Positions 34,956 to 47,704 of a stretch of 56,786 nt of DNA are shown here, piece after piece (position 1 is the stretch's first letter; every line of letters starts with the position of its first letter). The stretch spans positions 1-56,786 of the forward strand of contig CAKTPO010000014.1 in NCBI GenBank assembly GCA_934591845.1. The letters run 5' to 3'. Both the position numbers and the translations under genes were made by a program. A model generated the notes under the pieces. The model saw nothing but the letters and a program-made list of their open reading frames with translations, did not search any database and had not been told where the DNA came from. Source of the DNA: an uncultured Oscillospiraceae bacterium (lineage in GTDB: Bacteria; Bacillota; Clostridia; Oscillospirales; Oscillospiraceae).

Positions 34956-35039
34956 ATGATTTTGGCTGTCATTGGAGCCATTGGTTCCATTGCCAGCATT
35001 GTGTCTCTCGTGCTGTATCTGCACGATAAAAAGAAGTGA
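34956..35039 (+). CDS. Small hydrophobic peptide, probable type I toxin
   Basis: 27 residues from ATG: MILAVIGAIGSIASIVSLVL then YLHDKKK, i.e. one membrane helix with a positively charged C-terminus, the plan of BsrG/TxpA/holin-like type I toxins, which depolarise or disturb the membrane. RBS GAGGGAGG (34931-34938) is 17 bases from this ATG; an in-frame ATT at 34947 lies at ideal spacing and would give 30 residues (ISE added in front). CCTCCTT at 34833-34839 in the leader can pair with AGGGAGG of the RBS. An antisense RNA covers its 3' end. Confidence 0.6.
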   Translation: MILAVIGAIGSIASIVSLVLYLHDKKK

Positions 35040-35167
35040 GCCGTCTGTTGCAGCAGACGACTCACGGTTTTGAGAATTAAATTCTCGACCCAATAAGTGT
35101 GTATGTTGTGGCAACCGTCGGGTTTCCACTGCGGGGAGATGCCTGTTTGCAGCGGGCATCTCCTTGT
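35028..35167 (-). ncRNA. Predicted antisense RNA (type I antitoxin)
   Basis: Transcript predicted from the consensus minus-strand promoter at 35174-35202 to the hairpin at 35036-35065. That stem GTGAGTCGTCTG/CAGACGGCTCAC is fully paired (one G-U) on the antisense strand, followed by TTCTTTTTAT; on the sense strand the same position is an A-C mismatch, so it fits a terminator for this RNA. About 140 nt, complementary to the last codons, stop and 3' UTR of the toxin mRNA, as in TxpA/RatA and BsrG/SR4. Its 5' end forms GGAGATGCC/GGCATCTCC. Confidence 0.6.
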
Positions 35168-35173
35168 GTTTTT
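35135..35173 (+). terminator. Terminator of the toxin mRNA
   Basis: A 9-bp perfect stem GGAGATGCC (35135-35143)/GGCATCTCC (35155-35163) followed by TTGTGTTTTTATT. It would give a toxin mRNA of about 375 nt overlapping the antisense RNA along its whole length. Confidence 0.75.
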
Positions 35174-35202
35174 ATTATAGCCCAGCGGCAGAAAATTGTC
35201 AA
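35174..35202 (-). promoter_or_regulatory. Promoter of the antisense RNA
   Basis: Perfect minus-strand TTGACA (35197-35202), 17 bases, perfect TATAAT (35174-35179). No gene lies downstream on this strand for more than 1 kb, which argues for a noncoding transcript. Confidence 0.8.
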
Positions 35203-35269
35203 GCGAACTGGTGAAAATAGGAAAGCGTCTAAATAGAACACTGTCACTGCGGTCTCGGAATGACATGCC

Positions 35270-35935
35270 GGGGGCGTTGCAATTATAACCCCTGTGGATA
35301 AAACGGAACCACCCCCCGATGATGTCATTCCGAGCGTAGTGAAACGGAGCCGAGGAATCTTCCCGAGTGGCAAGTTTTATCTTGTGTTGGTACATTTCTG
35401 CCACGTGGTGGATTCCTCCACTCCGCTTGCGCTGCGGTCGGAATGACAGTATGGGGGGACGTTTGTACGAATTCGCCTACAGTTTCTAGAATGTTTCACG
35501 CTGCCCCGCCCCCTCATCAGTCTCGGCTGCGCCGAGCCAGCTTCCCCGGAGGGGAAGCTTTTGTACCGTGCCTTCGGGTGGCTGTTTTACCGGAACGCCC
35601 CGGGAAAGCTCCAAAAAACCTTCCCCACCGGGGAAGGGGGACCGCCCGCAGGCGGTGGATGAGGGGCGGTACGGCGTTTTCTATTGTAGGAACAACAGGC
35701 GCAGAGGTAGAACGTTCCCCCATATGTCATTCCGAGCGAACGGGTAGTGAGCCGAGGAATCTTCCCAAGTGGCAGGTTTTACTTTGTGGTGGTACTTTTC
35801 TGCTACGTAGAAGATTCCTCCACTCCGCTTGCGCTGCGGTCGGAATGACATATGGGGGGACGTGTCTGGTTTTTATCGGTAACAATTCCGTCCTTAAACG
35901 TGGCGGAACGGCACATAGGCCGTTCCCTACGGGTT
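35270..35935. repeat. Interspersed-repeat mosaic III
   Basis: Holds two complete copies of the inverted-repeat element GTCATTCCGAG...CGGAATGAC (35324-35447 and 35726-35849), the CCCCTCATCAGTCTCGGCTG element with hairpin (about 35490-35562), a related CTTCCCC/GGGGAAG hairpin block (about 35617-35670) and the 26-bp GGAACGGC/GCCGTTCC element (35905-35930). The frame open from 35443 across this DNA into the next gene is not coding: it translates repeats and lacks an RBS. 35936-36114 holds nothing else recognisable. Confidence 0.85.
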
Positions 35936-36017
35936 CGCTGGGGGGTGGCACCGTTCAACCCCACGGGGTGTATTCGCAACGTCCCCTTTGTACCGTGCTT
36001 TGGGGGCGACGTGTCTA

Positions 36018-41337
<5,320 letters not shown>

Positions 41338-41354
41338 GACAGAGGAGGAGAAAA

Positions 41355-42458
41355 ATGAAAGAATACATTGCACTGCTTCTGGCCCTGTGTCTGCTGACGG
41401 CAGGCTGCGGAAAAGGGCAGGAGGCTCCAACGGAGCCCTTTGCTGCCTCCACAGCGCCCACCACCCAGGCTACAGAGGAGCCCACCGCCCCGGAAACCAC
41501 GGCCCCCAAAACCAGGGAAATCCAGGTCATGGGCGATTCCATCCCCGTGATCCGTCTGCTGCTCCAGCAGGGCCAGACCCTGGAAGTTACGGGCTATGAG
41601 GGGACTGATGCAAAGGTCACGGCGGGGGAAGAACAGGGCCTTGTAGAGTCGGGCTTCCTCCGCTTCCCGGATGAACCTTTTGAGCGCCGCACCGCCTACG
41701 CCCTGTGGAACGCAGGGCTGTACCCGGACTTTTCCTGCCTGGGAGAACCGCTGGAAAGACTGGCCACCAATACCAAATTGGAGGTCTTGGAGGAACTGGA
41801 AAACTGCCTTTATGTACAGGCAGGGGAACAGACCGGTTTTGTCCCCCTGGCCCAGCAGAGCCGTTACCCCTATCAGCCCCCGGCGGACAGCGGTGACTCC
41901 CGCCCTTCCGGCGGCTCCGGCGGCTCCGGCCCCCAGGACGGCGGCGACATCACCCTGATGCACCCCGGCCAGCTCCGGCTCCTGGCAGACACGGTGAAAA
42001 CCGGCGAGGCCAAGGTAAAGGTTTCCGGCGTGCCGCTGGTGCTCAGGTTTTGTAACTACGGAGATACGGTTTCCGTTCTGGAATCCGGCAGGTTCCCGGA
42101 GATCCCGGGCTACACCGCCATTCTGGAATCCGACGGCACCACCGCCTATATCCCCACCGCCTGGCTGGCCGATGCCCAGACCTTCACCCCCTGGGATGGC
42201 TACGCCGGCAACAACTGCAAGCTCTATGAGCACTATCTGCTATTGGGCAAGGAGGTCAGATCTTTGTACACCAACAAACCTCTCACGGTCCTCTGGGACT
42301 CAGGGCTCACCGCCCTGGTGCAGGCCGACGGAGAACGGTTCTACGCCGCCTCTGCCACCCTGATGAAGACCCCGCTGGTGGTGCCCCCCGCCCCGGAAAG
42401 TGACTCCGGCGGTTCTTCCGGCGGCAGCAGCGACCTGTGGACACCCCCTGTGCTGTAA
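41355..42458 (+). CDS. Lipoprotein of unknown function
   Basis: 367 residues with lipobox TAGC (Cys18), a Thr/Pro/Glu-rich linker (about 20-55), a domain about 60-175 ending GEQTGFVPLAQQ that looks SH3-like, a Gly/Ser-rich linker (about 185-205) and a second similar domain (about 206-340, DGTTAYIPTAWLAD, then ADGERFYAASATLM), so it may be two SH3-like wall-binding modules. Ser/Gly-rich C-terminus. It begins 17 bases after the giant surface protein with RBS GAGGAGG, so they are probably co-transcribed; it might help display that protein. Not recognised as a named family. Confidence 0.7.
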   Translation: MKEYIALLLALCLLTAGCGKGQEAPTEPFAASTAPTTQATEEPTAPETTAPKTREIQVMGDSIPVIRLLLQQGQTLEVTGYEGTDAKVTAGEEQGLVESGFLRFPDEPFERRTAYALWNAGLYPDFSCLGEPLERLATNTKLEVLEELENCLYVQAGEQTGFVPLAQQSRYPYQPPADSGDSRPSGGSGGSGPQDGGDITLMHPGQLRLLADTVKTGEAKVKVSGVPLVLRFCNYGDTVSVLESGRFPEIPGYTAILESDGTTAYIPTAWLADAQTFTPWDGYAGNNCKLYEHYLLLGKEVRSLYTNKPLTVLWDSGLTALVQADGERFYAASATLMKTPLVVPPAPESDSGGSSGGSSDLWTPPVL

Positions 42459-42467
42459 AGAATCCAA

Positions 42468-42507
42468 GAAACTCTGCAGATTCAAAACCTGCGGGGTTTC
42501 TTTTTTT
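42468..42507 (+). terminator. Intrinsic terminator
   Basis: GAAACTCTGCAG pairs with CTGCGGGGTTTC (12 bp with wobbles), followed by seven Ts. It separates the surface-protein operon from the sigma-factor operon; the next promoter's -35 overlaps the T-run. Confidence 0.88.
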
Positions 42508-42534
42508 GCAATCGGGGCTTCTTTATGGTATACT
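42506..42534 (+). promoter_or_regulatory. Promoter of the sigma/MBOAT operon
   Basis: TTGCAA (42506-42511), 17 bases, TATACT (42529-42534): a housekeeping-type promoter, giving a leader of about 70 bases. Confidence 0.7.
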
Positions 42535-42608
42535 GGGGAAAGCAAAAAATTTTTTCCAAAGGCTGTAACCTTTTTTGAAATTCCCTGTCTATATAGGTGA
42601 GGATGCTT

Positions 42609-43169
42609 ATGAATGACCATGCCATTATTGAACTCTTTTTTAGCCGGGATCAGGGGGCCATCCTGGAGGCCCAGGAAAAATACGGGGCCTACTGCCTGAG
42701 CGTTGCCCAGAATATCCTGGAAAACCGGGAGGACAGCCAGGAGTGCCTGAATGATTTGTGGCTGAACGTCTGGAACGCCATTCCCCCGGAACGGCCCAAG
42801 CTGCTTCGGGCTTACTTTGCCAAAATCATCCGCAATCTGGCCATCAACCGCCATCAGGCCCAGAGGGCCCAGAAGCGGGCAGGGGAGCGGTTCACCCTTT
42901 CGCTGGAAGAACTGGCGGAGTGCATTCCGGCCCCCAATACCCCGGAGGAAGCCCTGTGGGCCGGGGAACTGAGCCGGAGTCTCAACGCCTTTCTGGAAAG
43001 GGAAAAGGAGCTGGACCGGGTTCTGTTTGTCCGCCGGTATTTTTCCTGCCAGTCCTGTGAGGAACTGGCCCGGGATCTGGGGCTGAGCCCCGGCCAGGTC
43101 AGAACCCGGCTGAGCCGTATCCGGGCCCGTCTGCGGAAGTACTTAAACACCCAGGACGTTTTTCTCTAA
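42609..43169 (+). CDS. ECF-type RNA polymerase sigma factor
   Basis: 186 residues. Region 2 (ENREDSQECLNDLWLNVWNA, about 38-57, then RAYFAKIIRNLAINRHQAQR) and region 4 with a helix-turn-helix (SCEELARDLGLSPGQVRTRL, about 150-170). No other sigma regions, hence extracytoplasmic-function type. RBS AGGTGAGG is correctly spaced for ATG 42609; earlier in-frame starts overlap it. Followed 12 bases later by a single-span protein likely to be its anti-sigma factor. Confidence 0.88.
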   Translation: MNDHAIIELFFSRDQGAILEAQEKYGAYCLSVAQNILENREDSQECLNDLWLNVWNAIPPERPKLLRAYFAKIIRNLAINRHQAQRAQKRAGERFTLSLEELAECIPAPNTPEEALWAGELSRSLNAFLEREKELDRVLFVRRYFSCQSCEELARDLGLSPGQVRTRLSRIRARLRKYLNTQDVFL

Positions 43170-43181
43170 AGGAGTGAGACC

Positions 43182-43709
43182 ATGGATCAAAAATATGCCA
43201 TTGCCCGGGCGGTAACGTGCCTGGACAGCCGCTATATCGAAGAAGCGGCCACATTCAAAGCACCTCCAAAGCGGCTGCATTTCAGGCCCCTGGTGTCCCT
43301 TGCCGCATGTTTGCTACTGGTGGCGGGGCTGGCCCTTGTGTGGCCCCAGCCGTTAAAAGTCCGGATAAACGGGCAAAATGTACTGGGCGGGGCCGTGACC
43401 TACCAGCCGGAACCGGCCCCCATGACCTTCCGGGCGGTGGAGACCCTGGACATCCCCCTGACCGTAGACCCGGGGAACAGGGGGGCCGTTACGCTGACCG
43501 CCGGGGAAAACGGCTGGCTTGTGTGGGGCGCGGAGGAATCCACCAGCCTGACCCTGGGGGAACAGACGGAAATCCTCTGGTGCATCCTGCCGGACAGAGC
43601 CCAAAACTTCTGCCTGACGGTGACCCAGGGAGAAACGGAATACCTGCTGCTGGCCCAGCCGGAAGATTCCGGCGACGTAAAACTCTCAACAACTGAAAGG
43701 AAAAAATAA
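43182..43709 (+). CDS. Single-span membrane protein, probable anti-sigma factor
   Basis: 175 residues: a cytoplasmic N-terminus of about 38 residues (MDQKYAIARAVTCLDSRYIE), one transmembrane helix (LVSLAACLLLVAGLALVWP, about 38-57) and an external beta-rich domain. Position directly after an ECF sigma gene and the topology fit an anti-sigma factor; the N-terminal part is short and no zinc-binding HxxxCxxC is seen, so the assignment rests mainly on context. Confidence 0.6.
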   Translation: MDQKYAIARAVTCLDSRYIEEAATFKAPPKRLHFRPLVSLAACLLLVAGLALVWPQPLKVRINGQNVLGGAVTYQPEPAPMTFRAVETLDIPLTVDPGNRGAVTLTAGENGWLVWGAEESTSLTLGEQTEILWCILPDRAQNFCLTVTQGETEYLLLAQPEDSGDVKLSTTERKK

Positions 43710-43711
43710 CG

Positions 43712-44290
43712 ATGAAAAAACTGACTTCCATGATTCTGACCGGCCTGCTGTGCCTGGGACTTTTCGCCGGGTGCGGCGGCAACACCGCCCCCACCACCCC
43801 CTCTGAGACCACCGGTGCCACCACCCAGTATGCCACGGCCCTGGATCTGCTGACGGCCATTGCCTCCGGCATGACCGAGGAATTCCCCGCCGCCGGTGGT
43901 GACGAGGCCCACGATACCGAGGGGGCCGGAGCCTATGACATCGGCACCTATGGGGAGAGCTTCCAGTACCAGATTCTGGTGGACCAGGCCCTCATGGACA
44001 TGGTAAACCCCCAGGCGGCCACCCTGATGCACATGATGAATACCAATACCTTCTGCTCCGCCGTTATGGAGCTGAAAGAGGGCAAGGATGCAGAAACCTT
44101 TGCCAGGGACTACCAGACCCTGGTGCAGTCCAACCACTGGATGTGCGGCTTCCCGGACACCATGCTGGTGCTGCGGCAGGGCAGCTACCTGATCACCGCC
44201 TACGGCGCAGACGACCTGATCCAGGACTTTAAGAACAGCGCTCTGGCCCTGGGGGCAGAGCTGCTGGTGGAAGCCCCGGCGGAGGGATAA
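43712..44290 (+). CDS. DUF4358-like lipoprotein
   Basis: 192 residues: lipobox FAGC (Cys21), short Thr-rich linker, then a domain with YATALDLLTAIASGMTEEFP, CSAVMELKEGKDAETFARDY and LRQGSYLITAYGADDLIQDF that resembles DUF4358 lipoproteins, which are often next to MBOAT/DHHW genes in clostridia. Starts 2 bases after the anti-sigma-like gene. Presumed extracytoplasmic partner of the acyl-transfer genes downstream; biochemical role unknown. Confidence 0.65.
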   Translation: MKKLTSMILTGLLCLGLFAGCGGNTAPTTPSETTGATTQYATALDLLTAIASGMTEEFPAAGGDEAHDTEGAGAYDIGTYGESFQYQILVDQALMDMVNPQAATLMHMMNTNTFCSAVMELKEGKDAETFARDYQTLVQSNHWMCGFPDTMLVLRQGSYLITAYGADDLIQDFKNSALALGAELLVEAPAEG

Positions 44291-44299
44291 GGAAAAACC

Positions 44300-45694
44300 A
44301 TGCTCTTTTCCAGCATCCCGTTTTTATATTACTTTCTCCCTGCCGTGCTGCTCAGCTATTTTCTGGTCCCCCAAAAGGGGAAAAACACGGTGCTGCTTCT
44401 GTTCAGCCTGATGTTTTACGGCTGGGGGGAGCCGAAGCTGGTGCTGATGATGCTTCTGGCGGTGGCCCTGGGGTATTTCTTCGGCCTGGGGCTGGAAAAG
44501 ACCCGGGGAAGCAGCCTGGGGAAGCTGCTGCTGGGGCTGTCCGTCATGTCCAGCCTGAGCTTTCTGGTGTACTATAAGTACACGGACTTTTTTCTGGAAA
44601 ACATCAACAGCCTCTTTGGGCTGCATCTGCCCTTGATGCATCTGGCCCTGCCCATTGGCATCAGCTTTTACACCTTCCAGATTATGAGCTACACGGTGGA
44701 CGTGTACCGGGGCCAGGTTCCGGCCCAGCGGAATTTTATTGATTTGGCCTGTTACGTGGCTTTTTTCCCCCAGCTGATCGCAGGGCCCATCGTCCGGTAT
44801 TCGGACGTGGCCCCCCAGCTGAAAAGCAGAAGTATGAACCTGGAAAATTGCCGCCTGGGGGCGGGCCGGTTTCTTGTGGGTTTGGGGAAAAAGATTCTGC
44901 TTGCCAACCTGTTGGGGGAAGTTTGTACCGCCTGGCACGGAACCCAGGACGGCAGTGTGCTGTTCTCCTGGATGTATGCCGCCGCCTACACCCTGCATAT
45001 TTATTTCGACTTTTCCGGCTACAGCGACATGGCCATTGGCCTGGGCCGGATGTTTGGCTTCTACTTCCCGGAAAACTTTCGGCATCCTTATGTATCCCGC
45101 AGCATTACGGAGTTCTGGCGGCGGTGGCACATTTCCCTGGGCACCTGGTTTCGGGACTATGTGTACATTCCCTTGGGGGGCAACCGCCGGGGGAAGTGGT
45201 GTCAGCTGCGCAATATCCTGGTGGTCTGGTTCCTCACCGGCTTCTGGCATGGAGCGGCCTGGAATTTTATCTGCTGGGGGCTGTACTTTGGAGCCTTGCT
45301 GATTCTAGAAAAGCTGTGGCTGCTGGAAAGGCTTCAAAAGCACAAGCTTCTTTCCCATGTCTATGTGTTGCTGGCGGTGGTTTTCGGCTTTGTGCTGTTT
45401 GATGCCGGGAGCCTGCAAGGGGCCTTTGAGTGCATCCGGGGGATGCTGGGTCTTGGAGGGCTGCCGATGGTATCTCAGGAGGCAGTGTATCTTCTCAGAA
45501 GCAACGTCCTATTGCTTCTGGTAGCGGCGGTAGGGGCCACAGGGCTGCCCAAGGCCGGGTTTGACCGCTTTGAAAAACGGTGGCCCGGGGCTGCGGCTCT
45601 GGTGGTGCCCGGGGCCATGTGTCTGGTGCTGCTGCTTTGCACCGCCTTTCTGGTGGATGGGTCTTACAATCCCTTCCTCTATTTCCGCTTTTAA
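44300..45694 (+). CDS. MBOAT family O-acyltransferase (AlgI/DltB-like)
   Basis: 464 residues, about ten or more membrane segments. The MBOAT core includes FYTFQIMSYTVDVYRGQVPA (about 125), SITEFWRRWHISLGTWFRDY (about 267), VYIPLGGNRRG and LTGFWHGAAWNFICWGLYFG (about 312), with the conserved His in FWHG. It moves an acyl group, usually acetyl, across the membrane onto an extracellular polymer. The DHHW protein encoded next is the usual partner, in the way AlgJ/AlgX and DltD partner AlgI and DltB. Polymer unknown. Confidence 0.93.
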   Translation: MLFSSIPFLYYFLPAVLLSYFLVPQKGKNTVLLLFSLMFYGWGEPKLVLMMLLAVALGYFFGLGLEKTRGSSLGKLLLGLSVMSSLSFLVYYKYTDFFLENINSLFGLHLPLMHLALPIGISFYTFQIMSYTVDVYRGQVPAQRNFIDLACYVAFFPQLIAGPIVRYSDVAPQLKSRSMNLENCRLGAGRFLVGLGKKILLANLLGEVCTAWHGTQDGSVLFSWMYAAAYTLHIYFDFSGYSDMAIGLGRMFGFYFPENFRHPYVSRSITEFWRRWHISLGTWFRDYVYIPLGGNRRGKWCQLRNILVVWFLTGFWHGAAWNFICWGLYFGALLILEKLWLLERLQKHKLLSHVYVLLAVVFGFVLFDAGSLQGAFECIRGMLGLGGLPMVSQEAVYLLRSNVLLLLVAAVGATGLPKAGFDRFEKRWPGAAALVVPGAMCLVLLLCTAFLVDGSYNPFLYFRF

Positions 45695-45704
45695 GGAGGC
45701 ATCT

Positions 45705-46778
45705 ATGAAACAAAAGAATACCTTTTGGGTGCTTCCGGTACTGTTTGCGGCCCTGACCCTGGGCTGCTGGTTTGGAACAGACAAGGATGCCTCCCTTACA
45801 GAGCGGCGAAAGCTGGCCCAGATGCCCAAAATCTCCTGGAACAGCTTCCTCAGCGGCAGCTTTGCCTCCAATTTTGAAAGCTACACCCAGGATCAGTTCC
45901 CCTTTCGGGAGGGCTTTCGCCGGGCCAAGGCCCTGTTTTCCGTGAAGCTTCTGGGGCGGCAGGACAACAACGGCATCTACGAAAGCCGGGAGGGGTACTT
46001 TGCCCAGCTGGAATACCCGCTGAAGGAAGATTCCATGGACTATGCCGCCAAACGGTTTGGGGCAGTGTATGACCGGTATCTTTCCGGAAGCCAGCGGGTT
46101 TACGTGGCGGCCATTCCGGATAAGAGCCAGTTTCTGCCTGTACCCAAGCTGGATTTTGCCGCCCTGACCAACCGCCTGCAAGAAAAAATGCCCTATGCCA
46201 CCTTTATTGACCTGTCAGGTACCTTGAGACTGGACAGCTTCTACCGCACGGATACCCACTGGCGGCAGGAAGCCCTTTTCGAAGCGGCCCAGACCCTGAG
46301 TACCGCCATGGGGAAGCCCCTGACAGCAGACGATGAAATTCGTCAGGCCAAAGAGGATTTTCTGGGGGTCTATGCCGGTCAGTCCGCCCTGCCCATGAAG
46401 GGCGAGAAAATCCAGTATCTGTGGCAGCCCGTCTTTGAAAATGTAAAGGTCTGGGATGGGGAAAACCGCAGGGAAATCGGCCTGTACGACTGGGAGGCCC
46501 TGGATGGCCGGGATGCCTATGAATTCTTCCTGTCCGGTTCTCTGTCTCTGGTGACGTTGGAAAATCCCCAGGCCCCAAATAACAGGCTGGTTCTTTTTCG
46601 GGATTCCTTTGGCAGCAGCATTGCCCCCTATTTTTTGGAACAATACCGGGAGATCACCCTGGTGGACATCCGCTATTTAAGTCCGGAGCGGCTGGGAAAA
46701 CTGGTGGATTTTACGGACTGTGACGTGCTGTTCCTCTACAGCAGTCTGGTGCTGAATAACAGTGAAACGCTTAAATAA
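45705..46778 (+). CDS. DHHW/AlgX-like SGNH acyltransferase partner
   Basis: 357 residues: N-terminal hydrophobic anchor (about 6-23), then an SGNH-like fold with DSFYRTDTHWRQEALFEAAQ (the D-x-H-W motif, about 170-189) and FRDSFGSSIAPYF (about 305), placing catalytic Asp-His and Ser in the expected order. It would complete O-acylation of a surface polymer outside the membrane with the MBOAT protein. AAGGAGG fixes ATG 45705; the frame is open further upstream inside the MBOAT gene but that is shadow. Confidence 0.85.
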   Translation: MKQKNTFWVLPVLFAALTLGCWFGTDKDASLTERRKLAQMPKISWNSFLSGSFASNFESYTQDQFPFREGFRRAKALFSVKLLGRQDNNGIYESREGYFAQLEYPLKEDSMDYAAKRFGAVYDRYLSGSQRVYVAAIPDKSQFLPVPKLDFAALTNRLQEKMPYATFIDLSGTLRLDSFYRTDTHWRQEALFEAAQTLSTAMGKPLTADDEIRQAKEDFLGVYAGQSALPMKGEKIQYLWQPVFENVKVWDGENRREIGLYDWEALDGRDAYEFFLSGSLSLVTLENPQAPNNRLVLFRDSFGSSIAPYFLEQYREITLVDIRYLSPERLGKLVDFTDCDVLFLYSSLVLNNSETLK

Positions 46779-46784
46779 AATGAA

Positions 46785-46818
46785 CCCCCGTTCCGGTTTT
46801 GGAACGGGGGCTTGCTAT
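46785..46818 (+). terminator. Bidirectional terminator
   Basis: A 10-bp perfect stem CCCCCGTTCC/GGAACGGGGG with loop GGTTTT, followed by CTTGCTATTTTT; serves the DHHW gene and the converging metQ. Confidence 0.82.
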
Positions 46819-46829
46819 TTTTGGAATAC

Positions 46830-47645
46830 TTAGAAAATGGGGACCACAGCGCCGGAGTAGGTGTTGTTGATGTAGTCCTTGACTTCCTGGCTGGTCAGAG
46901 CCTTTACCAGGGCCTGGGTCTTCTCGGTGTTCTCGTTGCCCTCCTTGACCACCAGCACGTTTGCGTAGGTCTGGGCGGAAACGGAGTTGGGGTCTTCGGT
47001 GGCCAGAGCGTCGGTACCGGCGTTCAGACCGGCGTTCAGGGCGTAGTTGCCGTTGATAACGGCCAGCGCCACGGAGTCACGGACACCGGCGATCTGGGCG
47101 GCTTCCATTTCTACGATCTCCACATTTGTGGGATTCTCGGCAATATCCAGGGCGGTGGCTTCCATGCCCACGCCGTCTTTCAGCTTGATGATGCCGTTGG
47201 CCTCCAGCAGGAGCAATGCCCGGGCACGGTTGGAGCCGTCATTGGGGATGGCGATCTTGTCGCCGCTGGCAAGGTCCGCAATGGCACTCTTGGTACCGGC
47301 GTAGATGCCGAAAGGCTCATAGTGGATGGCGGCAACGCTTACCAGATGGGTGCCGTTTTCGGAATTGAAGGTATCCAGGTAGGGCTGATGCTGGAAGTAG
47401 TTGGCATCGCACTCGCCGTCCTCTACCACGTTGTTGGGTACCACATAGTCGGCGTACTCGGTGACGTTCAGGGTCCAGCCGTCTTTGGCCAGGACTTCTC
47501 CGGCGACTTTCAGAATTTCGGCGTGGGGCGTGGGGGAGGCGGCAACGGTGATGGTCTTGTCATCGGAGCCGGACTTGCTGCCGCAGGCGGTCAGCAGCCC
47601 CAGGCACAGGGTCAGTGCAAGTACAATGGAAATGGTCTTTTTCAT
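46830..47645 (-). CDS. metQ: Methionine ABC transporter substrate-binding lipoprotein
   Basis: 271 residues of the NlpA/MetQ family: lipobox LTAC (Cys21), TVAASPTPHAEILKVAGEVL (about 33), ECDANYFQHQPYLDTFNSEN (about 77) and KIAIPNDGSNRARALLLLEA (about 130). Binds methionine at the cell surface for the MetNI transporter encoded just upstream. The T-box at the head of the operon supports methionine. Last gene of metN-metI-metQ. Confidence 0.93.
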   Translation of the reverse strand: MKKTISIVLALTLCLGLLTACGSKSGSDDKTITVAASPTPHAEILKVAGEVLAKDGWTLNVTEYADYVVPNNVVEDGECDANYFQHQPYLDTFNSENGTHLVSVAAIHYEPFGIYAGTKSAIADLASGDKIAIPNDGSNRARALLLLEANGIIKLKDGVGMEATALDIAENPTNVEIVEMEAAQIAGVRDSVALAVINGNYALNAGLNAGTDALATEDPNSVSAQTYANVLVVKEGNENTEKTQALVKALTSQEVKDYINNTYSGAVVPIF

Positions 47646-47704
47646 AATTGATACACTCCTTCTCAGGGAAAATCTATTTCTACGGGGAAAACCCGATGAA
47701 ATAC

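Noticed and set aside
34725..35159. Minus-strand 144-residue frame starting after AAGGAG in the antisense RNA
   Set aside because: It runs through the predicted terminator of that RNA and reads low-information sequence; the RBS-like bases belong to a hairpin stem. A short translated product cannot be wholly excluded.
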